Source: JAYKJB01 sp035284745 [NCBI: Candidatus Sericytochromatia bacterium] (GTDB lineage: Bacteria; Cyanobacteriota; Sericytochromatia; S15B-MN24). Taken from it: a stretch of DNA of 64,000 nt. The DNA lies in assembly GCA_035284745.1 (NCBI GenBank), contig JAYKIL010000024.1, positions 73,324-137,323 on the forward strand, in the 5' to 3' direction. A program made the translations under genes and the position numbers. Each line of letters opens with the position of its first letter. Positions within the stretch are counted from its first letter, which is position 1. The notes under the pieces are model-generated. The model did not search any database. It was not told the DNA's origin and saw only the letters and a list, made by a program, of their open reading frames with translations. Shown piece by piece: positions 58,699 through 64,000 of the stretch.

Positions 58699-59721
58699 TC
58701 ATTGGTAGGCGAGTTGTCGCTTCAGTTGCCCGCAGGCTGCTTCTATTTCCAGCCCCCGTTCGGCCCGAATAAACGTGGGGAATCCAGCTTTCTGAAGTTT
58801 GTCAGCAAAACGTCGCATATGGCTCTGGGGCGTTGCTGCATAGTCGGCCCCGGTAGGATGGTATGGAATGAGATTAATATGCACGTGCAGTCCCTGCGCC
58901 CATTCCAATAACTCCTGCGCGTGGGACAGGGTGTCGTTGACGCCATGCAACATAATGTATTCGAGGGTCACCCGCCGGCCTGTGGTGCGTTCGTAGTCCC
59001 TCACTGCTGAACGCAGATCCTCAAGCTTGAATTTGGTATTGACCGGAACGAGTTGATCTCTCAGGGCGTCATTGGGTGCGTGAAGCGAAAGCGCCAACGT
59101 CAGCTGTAAGTTACGCTCCGCCAAACTCTTCATTTGCGGCACGATGCCAACGGTAGAAATGGTCAATTGACGCATCGCGATGCCGACGGCTTGATTCAGC
59201 AAACTGACGCTGGCGAGGACCTGGTCAAGGTTAAGCAGGGGTTCACCCATGCCCATGTAAACAATGTTCGAGATACGCCGTCCCAAGGCTGACTGCATCG
59301 CGAGGACTTGGTCAACAATCTCTCCTGCCGTCAGATTACGCTCGAACCCGAGTTGACCCGTGGCGCAGAATGAACATTTCATCGCGCAGCCTACTTGGGA
59401 GCTGATACAAGCTGTGACGCGATCGGGGTAGGGAATCCAGACGCTCTCTATTTCGCGACCGTCGTGCGCCCGAAATAGAAATTTTGTGGTTCCGTCTGGC
59501 GCTTCTCTCGCGGTGACTTGCGTCAAGGCCGAAACCTGGTACCCCTGCTCTTCAAGGATTTGCCGAAACGCCTTCGGCAGGTCGGTCATATCGTTGAGTT
59601 GACGGGCACCTTTTTGATAAAGCCATTTGAAAATTTGATCCCCACGATAGGCCGCTTCGCCCAATTCAGTGGCAAGTTCTCGCAATTCAATTTGGGTTTT
59701 TCCGATAAGAATGGCAGTCAC
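58699..59721 (-). CDS. rlmN: Dual-specificity rRNA/tRNA methyltransferase RlmN
   Basis: A 340-residue radical-SAM enzyme that methylates A2503 of 23S rRNA. The CxxxCxxC motif is CAMKCSFC (Cys 112, 116, 119). The accessory methyl-bearing cysteine is near the C-terminus (EIEAACGQLK), with GMGEPLLNLDQV, STVGIVPQM and HAPND also canonical. GTG 59721 has GGAG ~8 bases upstream. It is preceded by a gap containing a G-quadruplex-capable tract. Confidence 0.96.
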   Translation of the reverse strand: MTAILIGKTQIELRELATELGEAAYRGDQIFKWLYQKGARQLNDMTDLPKAFRQILEEQGYQVSALTQVTAREAPDGTTKFLFRAHDGREIESVWIPYPDRVTACISSQVGCAMKCSFCATGQLGFERNLTAGEIVDQVLAMQSALGRRISNIVYMGMGEPLLNLDQVLASVSLLNQAVGIAMRQLTISTVGIVPQMKSLAERNLQLTLALSLHAPNDALRDQLVPVNTKFKLEDLRSAVRDYERTTGRRVTLEYIMLHGVNDTLSHAQELLEWAQGLHVHINLIPYHPTGADYAATPQSHMRRFADKLQKAGFPTFIRAERGLEIEAACGQLKRQLAYQ

Positions 59722-59745
59722 GAGGAGGCTCCGCTTCTTGGAGGT

Positions 59746-59764
59746 GGGGGTGGGGGCGGGAGGG
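59746..59764 (+). repeat. Potential G-quadruplex tract between rsmB and rlmN
   Basis: Four G-runs on the plus strand with single-base loops (G5-T-G5-C-G3-A-G3) in 19 bases. Neighbouring genes are transcribed from the minus strand, so the quadruplex would form in the template strand and the RNA would be a C-tract. It lies in the 60-base gap 16 bases before rlmN ends its start region. Confidence 0.6.
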
Positions 59765-59781
59765 CGGATGCGAAAGAGGTT

Positions 59782-61161
59782 TCAGGAAATTGATGATTCC
59801 ATCATACCCCGACGCAACTTGGCGATGAAGAATCCATCGACGTCGTGACGGTCTGGTCTTAATTGAATTCCACCGATCTCACGTTCAAAATCTTGGTGCC
59901 AAGGGCCGGGCAGGTGTTCTGTAAAATCCACCGGATGGATGTCGGGGTTTCGCGCCAGAAATTCCTTTACGACAGCTTGATTCTCAGTGGTTGTCATCGT
60001 ACACGTACTATATACCAAGATGCCTCCTGGTTTGAGGTATTTGATGGCCTCATCGAGCATGCGCCCTTGCAGGTGTGCTAAATCAACCAGGTTTTCGCTG
60101 TTCTGGTTCCATCGGAGGTCGGGCTTGCGGGGCAGTACTCCCAATCCCGAACAGGGCGCGTCGAGAAGTATGCGGTCGGCCAGTGGTAAACCTGTGAGGT
60201 CGACGGCGTCACGGGGCTGCACGACGATATTGTGATGTCCCATTCGGCGGCAATTTTCTTCGAGCCGCTTGAGACGGGCTTCCGAACGGTCAATGGCCCA
60301 GACTTCCGCTTGATTATTTACAAGTTCGACGATGTGGGACGTTTTCCCCCCGGGGGCCGCACCAATGTCAAAGATACGCTCGTGAGGGCGCGGATCCAAG
60401 ACTCGGGAAACCAACATGGCCGCTTCGTCTTGCACATAGAAAAACCCATCGCTGTAGCCCTCAATGGCTGCCGGTTCAACGCTTTGCTCGAGACGAATGC
60501 CCTCTGGAACGATGGCACTGGGTATGGCTCCGATATTCTTTTCGCGGAGGCTTTCGAGCAGTTGCCCACGTGTTGTTTTGCTCACGTTAGCGCGAAGGGA
60601 AATCCGGGGCGCTCCAATGCTCCAAGCACCCAGTGCGCTCGCATCCAGACCAAATCGCTCCCACCACTGGGTTGCAATCCACGCCGGAAGGGAGTAGGCC
60701 ACCCGCAAATGTTCGACAGGCTCCTTGTCAGCATTTGGGAGGTGGATGGTTTCTCGTCGGCGTAATAAATTTCGTAAAACAGCGTTTGTAAGACTTGCCA
60801 CGCCCTTGTGCCCCAAGCGGTGCGCGAGTTTGACGGCTTCATTCACGGCGGCGGACTCGGGGATTCGGCTGAGGAACCACAACTGATAAACCGCCAGCCG
60901 CAGGTTATTGCGGATGGCAGGTGTGAGTGACTCTACAGGCTGCTTGAGAACGTGTGCCAGGTACCAGTCCAGTGTTGCTTTGCGACGGGTGACTCCGGCC
61001 AGCAGTTCTACCGCCAACGCGCGATCCTTGGCATTCAAATCGCTGAGGCCGCCCCGTGCCAAGTTGGCCCACGCGCCGCCGGCTTCTACCTGAATGAGTT
61101 TAGCCACCGCCCAACTTCGAGCATCCCGCGCGTTTTCGAGAAGATTTTGCGACGACCTCAT
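59782..61161 (-). CDS. rsmB: 16S rRNA m5C967 methyltransferase RsmB
   Basis: A 459-residue enzyme with an N-terminal NusB-like domain (AKDRALAVELLAGVTRRKATLD) and a SAM-dependent methyltransferase domain: DIGAAPGGKTSHIVEL, AIDRSEARL, LLDAPCSGLGVLPRKPDLRW (the Pro-Cys motif) and VYSTCTMTTTENQAVV with the second conserved Cys. Length is normal. It overlaps fmt by 4 bases (ATGA). Confidence 0.96.
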   Translation of the reverse strand: MRSSQNLLENARDARSWAVAKLIQVEAGGAWANLARGGLSDLNAKDRALAVELLAGVTRRKATLDWYLAHVLKQPVESLTPAIRNNLRLAVYQLWFLSRIPESAAVNEAVKLAHRLGHKGVASLTNAVLRNLLRRRETIHLPNADKEPVEHLRVAYSLPAWIATQWWERFGLDASALGAWSIGAPRISLRANVSKTTRGQLLESLREKNIGAIPSAIVPEGIRLEQSVEPAAIEGYSDGFFYVQDEAAMLVSRVLDPRPHERIFDIGAAPGGKTSHIVELVNNQAEVWAIDRSEARLKRLEENCRRMGHHNIVVQPRDAVDLTGLPLADRILLDAPCSGLGVLPRKPDLRWNQNSENLVDLAHLQGRMLDEAIKYLKPGGILVYSTCTMTTTENQAVVKEFLARNPDIHPVDFTEHLPGPWHQDFEREIGGIQLRPDRHDVDGFFIAKLRRGMMESSIS

Positions 61162-62129
61162 GGTTCCTCGCAGACGGGCGAAGTTTCACAGGTGAAACGG
61201 TCACCCGCTTTGAGTTCACGCCAGCCGCGTGCCACATCGGCAGTCGTTTGGAATGCTTTCCCAGGAAGTTGGATATCTTTTATCAGAAGAACCCTATCAC
61301 CCGTTGCCACGGCCCACCCATCCTTGGTGAGGTTTAAAATGGTGCCCGGTGTTTCATCGCAGGGTGTATCCATCGCTTGTGCCGTGCGCAGTTTGACGGG
61401 GGTTCCCCGAAGGTGGGTGTGGGCACCGGGGCGAATACAGACACCCCGAATCAGATGTTCAATCGTCAACGCCGATTCGCGCCACGGTATTTGACCATTT
61501 CCCTTATTTAAAAGGGGGGCAAGCGTGGCTTGCGTATCGTCTTGTTTTTCCGCGACAAGCTTGCCAGCCAACCATTGAGGGATCGTTGAAACTGCAAGCT
61601 GCGCACTGAGGGCGGAAAGTTTATCAGCCAATGTCTTGGCGTTGTCGGTGGGGGCGATGGCACAGGATGTTTTTGCAATCATCCCCCCCGTGTCGAGTCC
61701 TGCATCCATCTGCATCAGGGTGACACCTGTTTCGGATTCGCCACGAATCAAGGCCCATTCAATCGGAGCAGCACCACGATATTTTGGGAGTAACGAGGCA
61801 TGAAGGTTCAGGCATCCGTGAAGAGGGAGGTCCAGGATGGACGTGGGCAACAGTTTGCCATACGCGATGACGATGCCAAGATCGGGCTTCAGAGCTTCCA
61901 TTTCGCGCAAAAAATCGTCGTTGTTTCGTAATTTTTCTGGTTGCCAAATGGGGATACCCAGCTCCACAGCTTTTTGTTTGACGGGCGGAACGGCGAGTTT
62001 CTGACCCCGGCCTGCAGGCTTATCCGGCTGACAGACGACCCCGACGATTTGGTATCCTTGGTGATGTAAGGCTTCCAGTGTAGGCACCGCAAAGTGTGGA
62101 GTGCCCATAAAAAGGATTCGTGAAGACAT
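61158..62129 (-). CDS. fmt: Methionyl-tRNA formyltransferase
   Basis: A 323-residue enzyme that formylates initiator Met-tRNA. The N-terminal GMGTPHFAVPTLEAL-like opening (LFMGTPHFAVPTLEAL), the catalytic core HASLLPKYRGAAPIEWALIRGESETGVTLMQMDAGLDTGG and the C-terminal anticodon-binding domain (VRLKLRTA-like VKLRTAQAM) are visible. It lies between udk and rsmB, 42 bases after the former. No priA gene is in this cluster. Confidence 0.96.
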   Translation of the reverse strand: MSSRILFMGTPHFAVPTLEALHHQGYQIVGVVCQPDKPAGRGQKLAVPPVKQKAVELGIPIWQPEKLRNNDDFLREMEALKPDLGIVIAYGKLLPTSILDLPLHGCLNLHASLLPKYRGAAPIEWALIRGESETGVTLMQMDAGLDTGGMIAKTSCAIAPTDNAKTLADKLSALSAQLAVSTIPQWLAGKLVAEKQDDTQATLAPLLNKGNGQIPWRESALTIEHLIRGVCIRPGAHTHLRGTPVKLRTAQAMDTPCDETPGTILNLTKDGWAVATGDRVLLIKDIQLPGKAFQTTADVARGWRELKAGDRFTCETSPVCEEP

Positions 62130-62171
62130 GGCGCGGGGAATCCTCCAGCGTCGGCGGGCGGAGTACTTCGC

Positions 62172-62816
62172 CTAGTGAGGCTTGAGCGGGGCAGTTTGGC
62201 GCTTCAGAATGGAGTCGACTTTCGCGGTCAGCACATCGATCGCCATCTGGTTCATACCGCCTTCCGGCAGAACGATATTGGCGTGTTTTTTACTTGGCGC
62301 CACAAATTCGTTGTGCATCGGCCTTACGCTCTCGAGATATTGTTCAATGACAGAGTCGAGTGTCCGCCCCCGTTCAGAGACGTCTCGTTGAATTCGACGC
62401 AAAACCCGCAAGTCGGCGTCTGTATCAACGAATATCCGGAGATCCATCAGAGCTCGCAGGGAGGGGTCGGCAAAAATTAGGATCCCTTCGACGAGGATCA
62501 CAGGGCGTGGATCGATGGTGAACGTTTCACCGGTGCGACGATGCGTTTTGAAATCGTACAGCGGGCATTGAACGGGTCGGCGTTCAATCAGGCTGACGAG
62601 ATGCTCTTTGAACAGTTCGTTATCCAACGAGCTGGGATGATCAAAGTTGACGTGGCTGCGTTGCTCAAACGTCAGGTGTGCCAGGTCGTGGTAGTAGTGG
62701 TCGTGAAGCAAATGTGCGATATGAACCGGCGTCGCGCGCTCGAGAATTTTACGCGCAACGGTTGTTTTCCCAGAACCTGAGCCCCCCGCGACGCCGATGA
62801 CAAAGGGTTTACGCAC
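62172..62816 (-). CDS. udk: Uridine kinase
   Basis: A 214-residue enzyme of pyrimidine salvage (uridine or cytidine to UMP/CMP). P-loop GVAGGSGSGKTTVARK, then LLHDHYYHDLAHL, NFDHPSSLDNELF, PLYDFKTHRRT and VILVEGILIF are canonical Udk segments. GTG 62816 overlaps the end of def by 8 bases. Its position between def and fmt is unusual, since those two are normally adjacent. Confidence 0.95.
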   Translation of the reverse strand: MRKPFVIGVAGGSGSGKTTVARKILERATPVHIAHLLHDHYYHDLAHLTFEQRSHVNFDHPSSLDNELFKEHLVSLIERRPVQCPLYDFKTHRRTGETFTIDPRPVILVEGILIFADPSLRALMDLRIFVDTDADLRVLRRIQRDVSERGRTLDSVIEQYLESVRPMHNEFVAPSKKHANIVLPEGGMNQMAIDVLTAKVDSILKRQTAPLKPH

Positions 62817-63339
62817 GAACGGCTGTGTCCTCTGATGACGCCGCTTTCTCGCTGAGGCGTTGTTTCATTGCAGCCAATTCCGCGTTGACAGCCATCTGGT
62901 CTTCAACGAGGTCGACGAAGATTTTGCCGTCTAGGTGATCCAGTTCGTGCTGCAATGCGCGTGCAAGCAATCCGGTTGCCTCAATCTGCACCCCACGGTC
63001 CTTCTCGTCTCGTCCCTTAAAGAGAACCCTTTCGAAACGCTTGACGGGTAGATACACCCCTGGAACGCTGAGGCAGCCCTCGTTGTCTTCGATTTCTTTC
63101 CATCCTTTAGCCAACACAGGGTTCACCAAAGCAAAAGGCTCGCCGTCACCGACGTCAATGACAAAAAGCCGCTTGCTGACTCCCACTTGCGGGGCTGCGA
63201 GACCTACGCCCTCGGCCGCGTACATCGTTTCGAACATATCGGATATCAGTTTCTTGATATCAGCGTTCACTTTGCGTACAGGTTCCGCCACCTGCCGGAG
63301 TACCGGATCACCAATTGTTCGAATGTCAAGAATTGCCAT
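62809..63339 (-). CDS. def: Peptide deformylase
   Basis: A 176-residue metalloenzyme removing the formyl group from new proteins. All three motifs are intact: GVGLAAPQVG, EGCLSVPG and HELDHLDG, which supply the metal ligands Cys, His, His and catalytic Glu. The C-terminal ~30 residues are an extra helix. It is the first gene of the minus-strand operon; the 527-base space before it belongs to the rRNA leader. Confidence 0.96.
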   Translation of the reverse strand: MAILDIRTIGDPVLRQVAEPVRKVNADIKKLISDMFETMYAAEGVGLAAPQVGVSKRLFVIDVGDGEPFALVNPVLAKGWKEIEDNEGCLSVPGVYLPVKRFERVLFKGRDEKDRGVQIEATGLLARALQHELDHLDGKIFVDLVEDQMAVNAELAAMKQRLSEKAASSEDTAVRA

Positions 63340-63501
63340 TTCGAGTGAAGTCCATCAGAGCCTTGGGAAGCCAGAATACCGAAATCAACCCAACGCTTTC
63401 GGGGGGAGGGCTGCAGCGGTCGACAAGGCGCTTGGTGCGCTTCTTACCCGACGACCACACTCAAAATAGTAGCACGAAAGGCCCTGGGTTTTCCCGGGTT
63501 C

Positions 63502-63526
63502 GATCAGAAGTTACGTGTTTCTGATC
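63502..63526 (+). promoter_or_regulatory. Hairpin just upstream of the candidate rRNA promoter
   Basis: GATCAGAA (63502-63509) and TTCTGATC (63519-63526) are a perfect 8-bp inverted repeat with a 9-base loop. It lies 9 bases before the -35 element. It could be an operator-like palindrome or a terminator remnant; no U-run follows. Confidence 0.4.
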
Positions 63527-63534
63527 TGGAACAC

Positions 63535-63563
63535 TTGCGCCCTCCGAAGGGATGGTGTATGTT
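63535..63563 (+). promoter_or_regulatory. Candidate rRNA operon promoter
   Basis: TTGCGC (63535-63540), a 17-base spacer and TATGTT (63558-63563). Transcription would begin near 63570, ~297 bases before mature 16S. Both hexamers are only fair matches, but spacing and position suit an rrn P1/P2 promoter. Confidence 0.35.
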
Positions 63564-63784
63564 GTTAGAACGCTGAGCGCGACAAGGAATGTCGCAGCCT
63601 GCTTGTCGGATTTCGAAAAACCGGAATTGATAAGAGTGGCTGACACGGTGGCTTCGCTAGGGTTCAGGTAACCTGGGCGGCTTCCAAATTTTGTCGGTGG
63701 CGTGATACGCAAAGAGTTCTTTGGGTATCGCGGGAATTCCGCACTCCAGAACCTTGACAACTGAATAGCCAAGCGAACGCACCA

Positions 63785-63796
63785 AGCTCTTGTCAA
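63785..63796 (+). promoter_or_regulatory. boxA-like antitermination element in the rRNA leader
   Basis: AGCTCTTGTCAA resembles the NusB/NusE-binding boxA (TGCTCTTTAACA). It lies about 70 bases before the mature 16S 5' end, as in many rrn leaders. TTGTCAA within it is also the inverse of TTGACAA at 63754. Confidence 0.45.
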
Positions 63797-63866
63797 AAGA
63801 AGAAAAATGAGAGCAAAAAACGAGCCGGGCAGCTGAGAAGTTGCTTAGGACTCTACTGAGAAGTAA

Positions 63867-64000
63867 TTCTTGGAGAGTTTGATCCTGGCTCAGGACGAAC
63901 GCTGGCGGCGTGCTTAACACATGCAAGTCGAACGAAGCAGCAATGCTTAGTGGCGGACGGGTGAGTAACGCGTAGGTAACCTGCCTCATAGTGGGGGATA
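63867..64000 (+). rRNA. rrs: 16S ribosomal RNA, 5' end (truncated by window edge)
   Basis: The universal 27F site AGAGTTTGATCCTGGCTCAG (63874-63893) marks the gene. The 5' end is placed 7 bases earlier by comparison with E. coli numbering. The sequence continues with the conserved GACGAACGCTGGCGGCGTGC, then AACACATGCAAGTCGAACG and GTGGCGGACGGGTGAGTAACGCG. V1 is short. About 134 of ~1500 bases are present, not enough to place the organism by eye. Confidence 0.97.

Larger units (their letters stand above)
63340..63866 (+). other. Intergenic region between def and the 16S rRNA gene
   Basis: A 527-base region with no believable gene. It holds a candidate rRNA promoter, a hairpin, and a boxA-like antitermination element close to the 16S gene, described separately. 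In addition TTGACAA (63754-63760) and TTGTCAA (63790-63796) form an inverted repeat that brackets the region before boxA. The divergent def promoter must lie at the left end, but I see no clear hexamers. Confidence 0.5.

Noticed and set aside
63657-63989. 110-residue minus-strand frame over the 16S rRNA start
   Set aside because: It is antisense to conserved rRNA sequence.
1-64000. Mobile elements, CRISPR arrays, tRNA genes and plasmid functions
   Set aside because: No transposase, integrase, evenly spaced repeat, cloverleaf or replication-initiator pattern was found.

Overview
The window reads as one contiguous stretch of a motile, diderm bacterial chromosome with no plasmid, phage, transposon or CRISPR signature. 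Diderm architecture is implied by an outer-membrane secretin (PilQ) and many lipoproteins. The flagellar gene order flgM-flgN-flgK-flgL-fliW-csrA, the SpoVS homologue and the def/fmt/rsmB/rlmN/rsgA block resemble Terrabacteria (Firmicutes-like order). However, ribosomal protein L27 has no cleavable N-terminal extension and no Prp protease gene lies between rplU and rpmA, which argues against a true Firmicute. A deep-branching lineage, for example a non-photosynthetic Cyanobacteriota relative, would fit, but the phylum is not provable from this sequence. The 5' end of a 16S rRNA gene at the right edge would settle it once extended.

Layout. (1) 1-13.8 kb, plus strand: a type IV pilus (T4P) locus with a pilin, secretin PilQ, platform protein PilC, four pseudopilins or PilX-like proteins (one with large adhesin-like repeats), a PilM-PilN fusion, a PilO-PilP fusion and the extension ATPase PilB. 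An unknown lipoprotein gene on the minus strand overlaps the end of pilQ. (2) 13.8-23.8 kb, minus strand: flagellar genes, read in transcription order as slt, flgF, flgG, rod-binding protein, yvyF-like, flgM, flgN, flgK, flgL, fliW, csrA, flhF, flhG. (3) 23.9-27.1 kb, minus strand, directly upstream of the flagellar genes: an actin-like ATPase and two coiled-coil proteins sharing the same head motif, behind a near-consensus promoter. This is the best candidate here for an undescribed system, a bacterial cytoskeletal filament module. (4) 27.2-33.8 kb, minus strand: a second pilin-type operon (PilV-like, PilW-like, and a 934-residue PilX/DUF4900-like protein), preceded by a membrane protein with B-box-like zinc fingers. 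(5) 33.9-42.1 kb, plus strand: spoVS, rplU-rpmA-obgE-proB-nadD, a DDVH-box helicase, yqeK, rsfS and a class I fumarase. A small minus-strand gene then encodes a protein built from four 24-residue MshEN (c-di-GMP-binding) half-motifs. (6) 42.6-49.3 kb, plus strand: a succinate dehydrogenase/fumarate reductase operon, a FecR-domain protein plus NHL-repeat lipoprotein pair, and secG. (7) 49.4-53.5 kb: an oligopeptide ABC transporter (binding protein and two permeases, no ATPases). (8) 53.6-63.3 kb, minus strand: def-udk-fmt-rsmB-rlmN-rsgA, an unknown lipoprotein, and thrS, ending at a terminator shared with oppC. (9) 63.3-64.0 kb: a 16S rRNA leader and the first ~134 nt of 16S rRNA.

How it fits together. 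About half of the window is surface-motility machinery: pili, flagella, the FlhF/FlhG placement pair, CsrA-FliW translational control, candidate c-di-GMP sensors, and a candidate actin-like scaffold placed between the two motility systems. The rest is translation and ribosome maturation, fumarate/succinate metabolism and peptide uptake.

All calls come from reading sequence and translations by eye. No database search or folding program was run, so family names rest on motifs, length and context.
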